Below are positions 50,639 through 63,180 of a stretch of DNA of 64,000 nucleotides, one piece after another. The DNA lies in assembly GCA_022578605.1 (NCBI GenBank), contig MU394152.1:31589-95588 (forward strand). The letters are read 5' to 3'. This DNA is from Camillea tinctor. Its lineage: Eukaryota > Ascomycota > Sordariomycetes > Xylariales > Xylariaceae. Positions within the stretch are counted from its first letter, which is position 1. The number at the start of each line of letters is the position of its first letter. The translations under genes were made by a program, and so were the position numbers. The notes below the pieces were generated by a model. It had not been told where the DNA came from, searched no databases, and saw only the letters and a list, made by a program, of their open reading frames with translations.

Positions 50639-52144
50639 ATGGTAGTTTTTGAGCCAGATCGATTTGAGGATGGATCACCGAGCCTGGTTCAAGATATCTC
50701 TGGTGCTAGATGGGTCCCTCTGTATCGGAAGTCCTGCGGCTTTGGCCCTGGCATTTTTTCTGGGGTAATGATGAACCTCATCCGCAATCCCAACATCAAC
50801 TCTTCCTGGCTTTTCCGAGCGGATATCTTATTCGAGCAAGACCAATGTCAGGAGTCACCGACCGGGTTAGCAGCTGCGGCTTCTGCGCCCATTATTGCTC
50901 TATTTGCTGGTTTCCATCTCGATAAGACACTGGTGCGAAAGTTGATTCCAAGGAACTTAAATCGGGACTCGCCTCTCGATCAAACTTGTTTGATCTACCA
51001 CAGCAAGGAAACAAGTGAGGATTTGAGATCTTTGGTCGTTTATATACCCCATGTCTCGTCCCCATCCGATATGCCCTTCTACCATCCTAGAGTTCGGGGG
51101 TTAGCCTTCCTACACGAATGGAATCTCACGAGCAAGACGGGTACTGTTTCAATTCATTATCATTTCTTTGATGACGAGGTACGCTCGCCAAAGTTGGCGA
51201 GGACCGGTCTCCATTTACTATCGACGCTCCACAAGCATGGCGAAGGACGTAAGGCAGGGTATGTGAAGAGAGTCCAACACGACACCATAATCCCCCAGGC
51301 GGTTGTCCAGACTACTTACACCAGGCTGAAGGAGAAGTATGCCCGGCAGATTATCCAAGGCTGGGTTGAAGTGACAGACCCTACAAAACATGTGTTTGAA
51401 GACCTTGCCATTGCAGCATTTCTCATTGAGCTGTGGGCTCAGATGTACCAAGATAGTACATTCCCAGGTTTCATTGATATCGGATGTGGCAACGGCCTTC
51501 TAGTATATATTCTTCGACAAGAAGGGTACTCCGGATGGGGGTTTGATGCGCGGCGAAGGAAATCCTGGGATAATTACTCAACGATGCCAGCTCTAGACAT
51601 TCCGGGTGTCGACGTCCCTAGTCTCCGACAACATGTTCTGCTACCTTCTGTGGTACGAAGTGCTTCCAAAACGGAAGATACGAAGAGATTGATTACAGAT
51701 GGCACCGAAAGTGCTGACATGATCCATGATGGCATGTTTCCTAAAGGGACCTTTATCATTTCGAACCACGCGGATGAACTAACACCTTGGACGCCAATAC
51801 TGGGGGCGATTTCAGAATGCCCATTCATAATGATCCCATGCTGTAGCCACGACCTTACTGGGGCAAAATTCAGAGCCCCTGCACCAAAGCAACACGGTAA
51901 ATCGATATCGGCATATTCATCACTGGTCGAATGGGTCACTCAAATTGCAATAGATTGTGGCTGGGAAGTTGAGACGGAGATGCTGAGGATACCGAGCACG
52001 AGGAATGTAGGTCTTATAGGCAGACATCGTGTGAATACAGTAGTACCTATCAACATAGAAGCTATTCTAGCGAAGTATGGTGGAGCAGATGGGTACTACG
52101 ACAATGTAACCAAACTTGTAAAAAACGCTCCGAGAGGCCATTGA
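50639..52144 (+). CDS. TRM44: tRNA (uracil-O2-)-methyltransferase
   Basis: Trm44 makes 2'-O-methyluridine at position 44 of tRNA-Ser in the cytosol. One exon, 501 residues. The Rossmann SAM-binding motif is FIDIGCGNGLLVYIL with GCGNG at about 282-286, followed by GWGFDARRRKSWD. Later motifs are FIISNHADELTPWTP and FIMIPCCSHDLTGAKF, the latter a Trm44 hallmark with paired cysteines. The last part has a basic RNA-binding character (NVGLIGRHR). Start is the first ATG. SEC21 begins 292 bp downstream on the same strand. Confidence 0.94.
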   Translation: MVVFEPDRFEDGSPSLVQDISGARWVPLYRKSCGFGPGIFSGVMMNLIRNPNINSSWLFRADILFEQDQCQESPTGLAAAASAPIIALFAGFHLDKTLVRKLIPRNLNRDSPLDQTCLIYHSKETSEDLRSLVVYIPHVSSPSDMPFYHPRVRGLAFLHEWNLTSKTGTVSIHYHFFDDEVRSPKLARTGLHLLSTLHKHGEGRKAGYVKRVQHDTIIPQAVVQTTYTRLKEKYARQIIQGWVEVTDPTKHVFEDLAIAAFLIELWAQMYQDSTFPGFIDIGCGNGLLVYILRQEGYSGWGFDARRRKSWDNYSTMPALDIPGVDVPSLRQHVLLPSVVRSASKTEDTKRLITDGTESADMIHDGMFPKGTFIISNHADELTPWTPILGAISECPFIMIPCCSHDLTGAKFRAPAPKQHGKSISAYSSLVEWVTQIAIDCGWEVETEMLRIPSTRNVGLIGRHRVNTVVPINIEAILAKYGGADGYYDNVTKLVKNAPRGH

Positions 52145-52436
52145 TGTTAGCTGAAGAAAGGGACAAGGCTCAGGAACAGATACAATACATAGTAGTTGTA
52201 CATAGTTGTGTACGGGGTACATAAATCAATGTGTGGGTCAATCATGTGACTTTTAAGCGCACTTGCAACGTCGCTCCTTCTAAGGTTGTAGGTAGGTAGT
52301 TTAGTAATAATAGACCCGCTAACCTAAGGTACCTAAGGTTTTCCAATACCTTACCTGATTGCTGTCCCCAGATTATGTGAACCAAAACCCACGACACCTT
52401 CAACTTTCGCCCACACAAGCCGTCTCACTGCCCACC

Positions 52437-55400
52437 ATGAGCTACGGCAAGAAAGACGAAGATGCCGACCTCGGCTTGGTCAAGGTCGACCGTACCCAGG
52501 TTTTTCAAGAAGGTATTTGCAACCAATTCCCATGACAAGAGACCCTTACACACCGAGAGACACATAGACATACATAGACACACTTGTCGCCATGATCAAC
52601 GCTAAATGGTGATGCAGCTCGATTGTTCAACAGCTCCCCGATTCAACCCCGAAGATGTCGCATTCTCTTAACCAAGATCGCCCTTCTCCTCTACACCGGA
52701 GAGAAGTTTCCCACCAACGAAGCCACGACGTTGTTTTTCGGGATTTCGAAGCTCTTCCAGAACAAAGATGCCAGCTTGCGACAGATGGTTCATCTTGTTA
52801 TCAAGGAGATTGCCCATTCGGCCGAGGATATCATTATGGTAACAAGCACAATTATGAAGGATACAGGTGGGAGTACAGATGTTATCTACAGACCAAATGC
52901 CATACGAGCTCTGTGTCGCATCATCGACGTAAGTCCTGCGCAAATGCCCCGTCCCGGTCTGTTCTCTTCCCTAACTATATATCACCCTCCCCCCCTTAGG
53001 CGACTACCGTGCAATCAATTGAGCGTGTGATGAAAACTGCTATTGTCGACAAGAATCCCTCTGTATCCTCTGCCGCACTCGTGTCCTCGTATCATCTTCT
53101 GCCGATTGCCAAAGATGTTGTTCGACGATGGCAATCCGAAACGCAAGAGGCTGCTGCCTCTACCAAGTCCTCCGGCGGCTTCTCTCTCGGATTTTCATCT
53201 TCCAGTGGTTCGCTCCCCGTGAATAATTCGACCATGACGCAATACCATGCCATTGGTCTCCTATACCAGATGCGGTCACACGATAGGATGGCACTTGTCA
53301 AGATGGTCCAGCAGTTTGGTGCAGCTGGTGCTGTCAAGAACCCCGCTGCCATAGTTATGTTGGTGAGGTTAGCTGCGCAGCTGGCTGAGGAGGATCAATC
53401 GCTGCGGAAACCGATGATGCAATTGCTTGATGGGTGGCTAAGGCACAAGAGCGAGATGGTCAATTTCGAGGCTGCCAAGGCCATTTGCGACATGAGGGAT
53501 GTAACGGACGCCGAGGTTACCCAAGCCGTCCATGTTTTGCAGCTGTTCCTCTCGTCGCCGCGAGCTGTTACAAAGTTCGCTGCTTTGAGAATACTGCACA
53601 ATTTTGCCTCGTTTAAACCCCAGGCAGTGAATGTCTGCAACCCAGACATCGAAGCCCTCATCTCAAATAGCAACCGGTCTATTGCTACATTTGCTATTAC
53701 GACACTCCTGAAGACGGGTAATGAAGCTAGCGTGGACCGACTTATGAAGCAGATCTCTGGGTTCATGTCTGAAATCACCGACGAATTCAAGATCACAATC
53801 GTTGAGGCTATACGAACCCTCTGCCTCAAGTTCCCAAGCAAGCAAGCTGGTATGCTAGCCTTCCTCAGCGGTATTTTACGCGATGAGGGTGGTTACGAAT
53901 TCAAGCGGGCCGTGGTTGAAAGCATGTTTGACCTAATTAAATTTGTGCCCGATTCTAAGGAAGATGCCCTTGCACACCTGTGCGAGTTTATTGAAGACTG
54001 CGAGTTCACTAAACTAGCCGTCCGGATCTTGCATCTATTGGGTCTTGAAGGCCCGAAGACCTCCCAGCCTACTAAATACATCCGCTACATATACAACAGA
54101 GTAGTTCTGGAGAACGCTATTGTCAGGGCAGCGGCTGTTACCGCCTTGGCTAAGTTTGGTGTCGGACAGAAGGACCCCGAAGTTAAGCGTAGTGTGGATG
54201 TCCTCCTAACCAGGTGTCTAGACGATGTAGATGATGAGGTTCGTGACCGTGCGGCCTTGAATCTTAGGTTAATGCATGAGGAAGATGATGTAGGCGAGCG
54301 CTTCATCAAGAACGGTAAGTCCCGGCCAGAAACCTATTGTCTATCTATCAAGTCCACAGCAGATACTAATCAAGGCTTAGAAAACATGTTTTCTCTGCCT
54401 TACTTCGAACACCAGCTGGTCATGTACGTAACCTCGGATGACAAATCGGCATTTGATACCCCCTTCGACATCAGCAAGATCCCGGTTGTTACAAGAGAAC
54501 AGGCAGATGCCGAAGACAGGACGAAGAAGCTTACGGCCACTACACCGTCACTTAAGCCACCGAAGACAGGACCTACCAAGGCAGCAGCAACTGGGGCCGC
54601 GGCGCAAGCGTCAGCCGCAGCTGCGGCACAGAAGTACGCGCAGGAACTCATGGCGATTCCAGAGATGAAGGAATTCGGTGGTGTCCTGAAGTCATCCCAT
54701 GTTGTTGAACTGACAGAGGCCGAGACTGAATACGTGGTCACGGTAGTGAAGCATATCTTCAAGGAACACATTGTGCTCCAGTACGAAGTCAAGAACACGC
54801 TTCCAGCTACCGTGCTAGAGAACGTCTCGGTTGTGGCCATGCCTTCAGAGGAGGAGGAGTTAGAGGAGATCTTCATCATCCAAGCGGAGAAGCTGGTAAC
54901 GGACGAGCCTGGCAAAATCTATGTAGCATTCAAGAAGGCTAACGGCGAGGGCTCGATGCCGACGAGCTCTTTCTCCAACATTCTCAAGTTTACCAGCAAG
55001 GAAATTGACCCAACCACGAACGAACCTGAAGATACGGGCTACGATGACGAATACGAAGTGGGCGATTTCGATCTTGCAGGTAGTGATTACGTAATACCGA
55101 CGTTTGCAGGTAACTTCAACCACATCTGGGAACAGGTAGGGGCTTCGGGAGAAGAGGCCGAAGAGACGTTGCAACTTTCTGGTGTGAACAGCATTGCCGG
55201 TATGTTTCGGACCCTTCTTGTGCTGTATAGGCATGTGATGATTGTGTGCAAGGCGATGAACTAACAATAAGAACAGACGCGACAGAGCAACTCACCAAGA
55301 CACTGTCGTTGCAACCGCTAGAAGGTACGGATGTACCAGTCAACCAGACGACGCATCAGCTCAAGCTTTTGGGCAAGACGGTCAACGGGGGCAAGGTGGT

Positions 55401-55509
55401 GGCGAACATCAGGATGGCATACTCATCCAAGACGGGTGTTACAACAAAGATCACGGTACGCAGCGAGGAGGAGAACGTCGCAGGGTTGGTGGTGGCGTCA
55501 GTAGCGTAA
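52437..55509 (+). CDS. SEC21: Coatomer gamma subunit
   Basis: Gamma-COP of the COPI coat, acting in retrograde Golgi-to-ER traffic. Exons 52437-52512, 52618-52928, 53000-55199 and 55277-55509 give 939 residues, close to yeast Sec21 (935). The N-terminus reads MSYGKKDEDADLGLVKVDRT. The adaptin-type HEAT solenoid fills residues about 30-550 (LYTGEKFPTNEATTLFFGIS, KAICDMRDVTDAEV, AALNLRLMHEEDDVG). An Ala-rich hinge near 580-600 precedes the ear domain (VVELTEAETEYVVTVVKHIF, FGNFNHIWEQ-like GNFNHIWEQVG). The last exon ends VAGLVVASVA. Introns are 105, 71 and 77 nt. An in-frame read through the last intron stops at 55264, so the final exon is needed for the ear domain. Confidence 0.96.
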
Positions 55510-56561
55510 TGATGGATTCTGGAAGGCGTTACAACAATATGACAAGCGAGATTCCTTTCGGGCGGAGGATATGCATTTAGAACATGGACCTCCTTATTCA
55601 AGGAAAAGGAGTGTATGAAGAGAAAGAGAGAAAGGGGGGGAAAAAAAAATTGGGAAGAACACATTACTTGAGCAGTAGGATTGTATCGTATCTAGATGAC
55701 CTGAATGTGTTTCTTGTTGTGTTTTTGCTATATGCTATATATAATGGTGTGTGTGTGGTGTGTGTGCACATGTAGGCTATGTGTCTAGAGAGGGGCAGAG
55801 AGGCCAGTCAAAAGAGTACATGTAAATATCTAGGGGTAATATCTAGATGGTTGTATGCGGGCAACCTTACTGGAGCTTGAAAGAGGGTACATCCATGTTA
55901 GTTGTTAGGTAACGGTAACTTGCTGAGGTGTCTCTACTTAAGCGTCCAGCCAGGTGATGGGCGATCGGGCACCTGGCAATGAAAAGTCAACGGGTCTTAG
56001 GGATGTTAAAGTAGCTTGTACATACTAGGTAGAGGTAGCTAGCACATGCGATTCCAGGCGCCAAAAAGCCCCAAACCTACTATGTACTATGTACATGTAC
56101 GTAGCCTAGGTACTGATACATATGTACTTATGTATCTACACCTACCCACACACTTTTATGACGTTTGGATTCTGGGGGGGGGGCGAGGATAAAAAACCCC
56201 AGAAAAAAAAAACTGTTTTCATAAGTTTTTTTTTTTTTTTTTTTTTTTTTTTAACTAACAAATAATAATTGTTTGATAAAGCTAATCCTTGTCATTGACA
56301 CTTCAAACAACCTACAGACACAAAGACATAGACGTAGACACCTACTACCAACTACACACATCCTCTCCTTCTCCATCTTTTCTTTTATGAGATTCGTGTC
56401 CACTTCTTGTTTCGGGCAACTCGAGTCAATAACCCAGCCCAACAATAGGACATCTAACCATTAATATAAGCCAAACCTATAGCTATAGTTATACCTATAC
56501 CTATACCTATACCTATACCTATACCTATACACATCCTCACGATAAGCTTCAGTCGTTCAAG
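55510..56561. other. Intergenic region between SEC21 and the phosphotransferase
   Basis: About 1.05 kb. It has GT-rich sequence near 55747-55771, TACATGTAC words near 56018-56110, a T24 run at about 56227-56252 and the CCTATA hexamer repeat near 56490-56530. No gene was seen. Confidence 0.45.
56489..56531 (+). repeat. (CCTATA)n hexanucleotide repeat in leader
   Basis: Seven or so head-to-tail CCTATA units, 31 nt upstream of the phosphotransferase ATG and probably within its 5' UTR. The same hexamer recurs on the other strand near 62820-62888. Confidence 0.9.
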
Positions 56562-58012
56562 ATGGTATACGTACGGCAGGAATTCCTGCCAAACCTCAAA
56601 CAGTACAAATACTCGGGTGTTGACCATTCGTTAACATCCAAGTACATACTGAAGCCATTTTACACCAATGTCGTCATCAAATGTTTTCCCATGTCCATGG
56701 CCCCGAATCTGATCACCTTGTCCGGCTTCATGTTCGTCGTGGCCAATTTCCTCACCTTGTTGTGGTACAACCCAACCCTGGACCAGGACTGTCCACCTTG
56801 GGTTTACTATAGTTGGGCTGCCGGTTTGTTTATGTACCAGACTTTCGATGCCGTAGATGGCACACAAGCGTAGGCTAAACCCCCTTCCCTCCTTTTTCTT
56901 TCATTTCATTTCTTTTTCTTTCTTTTAAATATATATATATATATATACTTTTTCTCTTGCCTTCCTGACACGTAATTCTCTCTTATCCTCTAGACGTCGA
57001 ACCCACCAGAGCGGTCCCCTCGGTGAGCTGTTCGACCATGGCGTCGATGCCCTTAACACCTCTCTTGAAGTCCTGCTCTTTGCTGGTTCGCAGAACATGG
57101 GTCAGACCTGGTACACTGTCACTACCCTCTTTGCATGTATGTTCCCTAGTCTGTGCTGATGCTGCATGCATCCGTGGCTCCAGTACCTAGCTCTAGCCTG
57201 ATCCTTTACTGACGAGCCCGCCAGCTCTCTGCACCTTCTATGTCCAAACCTGGGACGAGTACCACACAAAGACATTGACCCTAGGCATTGTGAATGGCCC
57301 GGTCGAAGGTGTCCTGATCCTGGTCTTTGTCTACGCCCTGACCGGTTATATGGGCGGTGCCTCCTTCTGGCAGCAGTCGATGCTTGGTGCTCTGGGTGTG
57401 CCTAAGACTCTCGGCATTCCCGATTATATCTACGAGCTCACCTTCACCCAGTGGTATATGGTTCAGGGACTCGTCGTTCTTGTCTTCAATACTATTGAAA
57501 GTGCACGTAACGTCATAAAGGCCCGTCGTGCCCGCGGCGATCGTAGCCGCGGGGCTTTGCTTGGCCTTCTTCCCTTCTTCGGTACATGGTTGGTCATTGT
57601 AGCTTACCTCTACCTAGAGCCCGTGATCCGTACCCAGCACTTGGTTCCCTTCGTCATGTTCGCCGGTATTGTGAACGCCTACAGCGTGGGGCAGATGATC
57701 ACGGCTCACCTCGTCAAGCTCGATTTCCCGTACTGGAACATTCTGATCTTGCCCCTAACATTTGGTGTCATCGACTCCCTCGGACCCATTCTGCAGGAGC
57801 ATGTGGGATGGGCTTCGGGCTGGCCTAGCGCTCTTGGTGATGGCGTCTACCAAGTTGCTTTCATGTTCTGCTTGCTAGGCATGGCTATCGGCGTCTATGG
57901 CTCATTCGTCGTAGACGTCATTGTCACGATTTGTGACTACCTTGATATCTGGTGTCTGACCATCAAGCATCCCTACGTCGAACCTCCTGCCAACGGCAAG
58001 AAGAAAATCTAA
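56562..58012 (+). CDS. CPT1: Choline/ethanolamine phosphotransferase
   Basis: Transfers phosphocholine or phosphoethanolamine from the CDP-alcohol to diacylglycerol, the last Kennedy-pathway step, at the ER. Exons 56562-56869, 56994-57136 and 57225-58012 give 412 residues. The CDP-alcohol phosphatidyltransferase signature is complete across the first junction: D99-G-x2-A103-R104-x8-G113-x3-D117-x3-D121 (DGTQ|ARR, LGELFDHGVDA). Seven or more membrane segments follow, and the end is KKKI, a possible ER-retrieval KKxx-like signal. Filamentous fungi often have one such enzyme; whether it prefers choline or ethanolamine cannot be read here. Intron 1 holds an AT dinucleotide run (about 56930-56946). 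Confidence 0.94.
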
Positions 58013-60724
58013 ACAGTCTTCTTACGTGGGGAAGGAGACAAATCTTACGAGTTATAGATGATCTCATGAAGGGAAAGAAAGGGAAACAATGAAGTAGATA
58101 TCGACCGCAAAAAAACTAAGGGTCATACTCTACTAGGCTTCATTTTTCTATCTTCACCTGGACTACACGAATTATTATACGATGTTTAGAGTTTATAGGA
58201 ATGAGATGAATGAAGCAGTCGGGGATAACAGCGGAAAAGGGATGCTCGCGCGAGCATGGAATAATTAGGATCTTATCTACCTAATATGATATACCACCTC
58301 GACGATGATCGTTTTACAAGCAGTCTTTACTTCCTATTTCTAGTTAAGGAGTCTTTTCTTTCGAATATATTAGTCCATTTTAATAGTACATTGCAAAGTA
58401 TGATAATAGCCATGATTTAAACATACATATATAACCTAAGGGATATGTACCACTAGGAAGGAAGAGGGGTTATAGTGGCAAATTTCCGACCATAGTTGCA
58501 ATTTGCCGCTATTACCGCCTGTCTATTGTACGTTATTGTCGTGCGCACATGCTTACAACCTTGTTGGGTTTTGTTCCCCTCTCTTATTATTATTCTTCTT
58601 CAAGATAGTATTTCCCCTTATAACGAGAGCTTGAAGCTTGACTACCCACTACATTGGAATCTAAAGATGATATTTCTAAAACTTGTTTTGAGGAGGAGGG
58701 AAGAGAGGTCGTACATGTTATACCCGCCTACATATCTATGTCCAAATTGTAGTTGCACAAGGAAACTTAGATCCACATCATGTATGTCTCGGGAAGGGCG
58801 ATGTTCGTAAAGTTATAGTAACCAGTAAGACAACACATCGGCCGGTGTAAAGTGAGGCTGGAGGGAGCGTATACATGCACACACGTGTAGCCAGCCACTA
58901 GCAAAGCACGACAATAAAACAGTTTGTCTAGACTTACATGTTACGTGTGTAGGCCTGGTATCAATAATGTGATACCTTGATAACCTACGCCTGATACGTA
59001 GGTGTTATAAATAGTACAACAAACAACCCTTACCTAAGGTAGTCGAGATATATGTGGCATTGGGCTCATATTTTCAGTCTATATCGAAACCGCCAGCCAG
59101 CTTATCAAGTGAGTGTACGTAACATGCACCAGTAGTACATGTAACCTATGTTGATAGATACTGACCTACCTAGTAGGGAGTTAGTTTGCCCCCAGAAAAG
59201 TCGGGACCACAAGCTATCCTGCATTATAAACCTCTAGGTAATCCAACCTAGTCGCGGCAAATGGCTTGCTTACCCTCACGCTGGATATGGAAGAAGTGTG
59301 TGTGTGCGCGCGCGCATGTGTGGTTGCAAACCCAACCCTTGCCTCCTATCCAACGTATCTATCTAACTAACCTACCCCTTTTCATCGATCGATCCGGTTA
59401 TCTTAGTATCTTGATATATACCCAAGCTAGTCTCCTTTTATCTCCGCATCTGGCTTACACCCCCTTCCTTTCCCTTCTCGCCCTCCCTTAAATGTTCGGT
59501 GTTTCCCATGGGTTACCACACCTTTCCCCTATTTCCTGATGCACAAAGATACATCAGAAGACACGTTTTTTCCATCCCTTGTCGTCGTATTCTTCTACCG
59601 AAATCGTATTAAGAACAATCCAGCCCAGCGGTATTGGTAATCATACGCCATTCGTGGATGTTAACGGTGACCCCTTAATAAGAGAAACCCGACAATTGAG
59701 ATAAATCATCCCGTAAAATGCATTCCGAGCACACCCATCGCCTTCAAAATGAACACTATCATATCAATGCTACATGATGGATTTTCTTTAATCAAGTTTC
59801 AAAATCCCGATTCCTATACCTAGAGCCTATGAATCAAAATACCCCATAAATAAATGATGAATGCAAATTTTTGAAAGAAAGGAGAAAAAAGAACACCTGA
59901 AACCCCATCGTTCCAAACATCCATATTCAAGCAATAAGACCAATCAAACTTCCCCAAGATGGTACTAAAAAACAGTTAGAAGCTGCAATAGGACCACAAC
60001 CAACCGCCAACCTAAACAATGACACTCAGAATATAACAACCTTCCCAGTACCCTTCATATATTCTCCAATTCCCAATTTGTTTGAACTCCATCCCTTCTT
60101 TCTGTTTTGTCCCCCCTTTCACCACCAGAAATCAGGGTAGAGGGGAAAGGGATAGAAAAGAGATTTAGTAGCAAGGCAGAGATGTAGATCGACTGGTAGA
60201 TACAAAATCTCGTGGGCCTTCACAACTCACATCCTTCTAGAAAGAGGTTGTCCTAGGACACCCTAGGCTGCTTGGGTGAATGCCCCATGTTTTCTTACAT
60301 CCCTTGTTTTCTCGTCCCATGGGTTTAGCAAACAAAGAAAATAGACCAAAGCCAGTGCAGTATTTACCAGCGAAGCCACCTAGTTGGGTGCCCGCAGGTA
60401 GCATCACGTATACTAATGTTGTGCCTGGTCGTATTGTGCTCGCTATGACTCGATGGATCGATTCTCACGCCTGTCCCTCTGTTCGTTTCCCTGCCCATCA
60501 CGGCCCCATCATTCCACATATCGTGTCTCGGCGGGGTCGTCCTCGTTCCATCTTAGCCTGCCCATAGAACTCCATGCCATAACCATCAACCCCGGATCTT
60601 CCGCATCAACATACAGAGGATTTAACGGTTTTATATATGTGTGCATGTATATATATTCATCTTTTTCTTTTTTTTTTTAATAACCCTGTTTCGAAGACGC
60701 CACACCATACGATATGATCATTCT
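58013..60724. other. Gene-free convergent region between CPT1 and bZIP gene
   Basis: About 2.7 kb with two 3' ends. A GT/CG alternating tract (about 59297-59322) could form Z-DNA. TACCTAAGG-like words lie near 59030. A 95-codon plus frame at 60280-60567 is Pro/His/Arg-rich with no motif. No gene could be supported. Confidence 0.42.
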
Positions 60725-62088
60725 TCATAATAATTCATCGCTGCCGCTCGCGACGCTTTCCACGATCGCCTTCAGAACAGCGCGCTCCTCGAACACGGGA
60801 CCCTGACCGTCACACTTGGCCTGGGACTTGAGGCGCTCGCTGACATCACCAACATCGACAAGACCCTTGCGGAAAAGCTCATGGCCAATGATGTAATCCC
60901 AAGTGGCTCCCGCAGCGAGCAGCCGCTCTCCCCCGGGAGACTCGACAATTCGATGGCTCGGTGTCTTGTTGGCGTGATTCTGTAGTAAGTCTGAGTAGAA
61001 CTCTGTCGGATTATAAGACATGGGTCCAGTCGTCGTGGGCGGTGGGGACATGGAAGAAGAGCCCCCGTTTTGTGCAGCGGCCACTGCGGCTGCCTGAACC
61101 TGCGCAGCTTGTACGCTAGATGTTGCACGCAGTATCTCGTTCTCGGTGCTCATTTTCTGCAAATCACGCTTCAGTTTCTCATTCTCCGATGCTGTTTCCT
61201 GTTGGGCAGCCTCTAGGCTTGCGAGCTTGGCCTCCAGGTCCTTGACATGCTTCTCCTTACGCTCGCGGAACGCACGCTGCCTGTAGGTTTGTGAACACAA
61301 GATGCGGTTAGCCCCTTGCTCATAATGAATCGTCGCCCTTGATTACTCCTTCTAGTCTTATCCGGTAACCCCATCATGATACCTCGCTTCTATTCTTTAT
61401 TTCTCTTTTCAGGTTCGATCTAGCCTTTCCCAAGATAAGAGAAAGGAGGCAGGTTATCACTCACGCAGCTCTATTTTGCGCTTTCCGCCGTGATTGGGCA
61501 GGCGTCAGCTCATCCTCATCCGAATTTGACCCTGTCTGTCTGTTCGCATCGGGATCCGGCTTCGCCAAGGGTAAAATATCGGCTTGGTGATTCTTAATCT
61601 GCTGTTGTGACCCATTTCCATTCACGCCATTCACTTGGGCTTGATTCTGGCCGTGTAGCGAGTGGTGGGTGGGGGGCGTCGGCGGGCCCGGGGGACCGGG
61701 GAAAGCCTGGGCCTGGTTGAACTGGCCATACTGGTCGAAGTTCTGTTGGAAGTGATCGTGGTTCTGGAAGTTTTCGTATACCTCCTAGTAGTGAAGTACG
61801 CGTCAGAAAGGGGACAAGAAGTCATGGGGAGGGGGGGGGGGATTCAGTATCAATTGCGTATAGACGCTAATCACATAGAAATTATGTAGCTTTGAGACAA
61901 ACAGACAAAACTAACACCAAGAAAAAGCAAAATAAGGAGGAAGGGGGGAGACGAGAGACACGAACATGTGGCGAGTGGTTGTTAAATTCCTCTGAAGGGG
62001 CTGAGTTCGAATGAGACGGCGTTAGGGGCGGAATACCGATGAAGTGATAGGGCTGAGCTCCACCGTAGTATGGATGAGAGAAATCCAT
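60725..62088 (-). CDS. YAP-type bZIP transcription factor
   Basis: Exons on the minus strand: 62088-61966, 61784-61465 and 61280-60725 (introns 181 and 184 nt) give 332 residues. The N-terminus MDFSHPYYGGAQPYHFIG is Gln/Asn/Pro-rich. The basic region RRKAQNRAAQRAFRERKEKH (about 139-158) is of the fungal AP-1/YAP type, with Gln and Phe at the YAP positions, followed by a leucine zipper to about 190. The C-terminus has WDYIIGHELFRKGLVD and AKCDGQGPVFEERAV, with a single cysteine rather than the paired redox cysteines of Yap1. It may be closer to Fcr3/Yap3-type factors; this is inference. The second intron splits the basic region. The first donor is GTTCGT, slightly unusual. Confidence 0.9.
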
Positions 62089-62349
62089 TTCTGCTTTCCC
62101 AAGCTAGTAATAGCAAGCTTTGCTTTTTACGAACTATCCGTACGTAGACGATCCGAGAGGGTCAATAGGCAGCGAAGGACGGGACGAGGCGGGACAAGAC
62201 GAGGAAGAAGGTGGGAGGAAAGTAAGGGTAAGAATAAGAATAAGAGTAAGATTAAGAAAGAGGCTTGAGTAAAAAGGAAGGGTAACTAAGATGGCGTTTA
62301 TTATTATTATTTTCTGACCAGTAGGAGCAAAGAGAGCTTAGGTGTGAGC

Positions 62350-62565
62350 AGGGAGGGGGGAGGGGAGGGGAGGAGGGGGAGGGAAGCGAGAGAGACAAAA
62401 GAGAGTAAAATTAATGGTAAGATAGATAGATAGAGAGAGAGTATGTATGTATGTATGTATGTATGTATGTATGTATGTATGTATGTACGTATGTATGTAT
62501 GTACGTATGTATGTATGTATGTGTGTGTGTGTGTGTGTGTGTGTTTGGGATTCCCCGAAGGGGGT

Positions 62566-62602
<37 letters not shown>

Positions 62603-62604
62603 GG
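62350..62604. repeat. Microsatellite cluster upstream of bZIP gene
   Basis: Within 255 nt: a G-rich block with four or more G3+ runs, about twenty (GTAT)-type units with two GTAC variants, a (GT)n tract and a (GA)n tract of about 15 units. It lies 260-520 nt upstream of the bZIP ATG. Confidence 0.9.
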
Positions 62605-62819
62605 GGGGGTAAGGGGGCGGGGATAGAGAAAGAAAGCGAGCGAGAGAAAGACAGACAGATAGACGAAAGACAGAGAAAGTGGAGGGTAACTCGGTAGAGT
62701 CAATCAAGTTGTTTCGTTTTGTCTTGGCGTATTAAACACAAGGCAAGTGAACACAGCAGATTGATGAGGACGGCAGATTGCTTAGGGTTGGTAGTGTGTC
62801 AAGGTATGGGAATCGAAGA

Positions 62820-62888
62820 GGTATAGTTATAGGTATAATTATAGGTATAATTATAGGTATAGGTATAGGTATAGGTATAGGTATAGGT
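62820..62888 (-). repeat. (CCTATA)n / CCTATAATTATA repeat
   Basis: Hexamer TAGGTA units on the plus strand, read as CCTATA on the bZIP-sense strand, with TATAATTATAGG variants at one end. It is the same unit as the repeat at 56489-56531. Confidence 0.85.
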
Positions 62889-63180
62889 GGTATGTAAGTA
62901 GGTTATGATGTATGTGAGTATATATTGTATGGGAGGGGCTGGAGAAGGAAGAAAAAGTAGTTGAGGGTGGGGTGGAAAGCAATGATAGCAAGTAGATAGA
63001 ACTTACTACTACCAAGATAAACCTTATGCCCTTGCTTTTCGGATTCAGCACCCGGGGGATCAATCTTCAAAGATGCAAGCATGTGGGGGGTTAAAGAAGA
63101 ACAGAGAACATTGGAAGAACTTGAATGATTGATGGGATGATGGGGTGGATGTTTCTCAATAATTGGGGACTTTGCGGGAA

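Noticed and set aside
54400..54915. 171-codon minus frame antisense to SEC21
   Set aside because: Shadow of the SEC21 coding frame; Ser/Ala-rich with no domain.
60280..60567. 95-codon plus frame between CPT1 and the bZIP gene
   Set aside because: Pro/His/Arg-rich with no domain, and on the strand opposite the nearby 3' UTR. Could not be supported as coding.
35223..62088. A biosynthetic or defence gene cluster
   Set aside because: The genes belong to unrelated housekeeping pathways, each with its own promoter. No polyketide, peptide synthetase, NLR or similar core gene is present.
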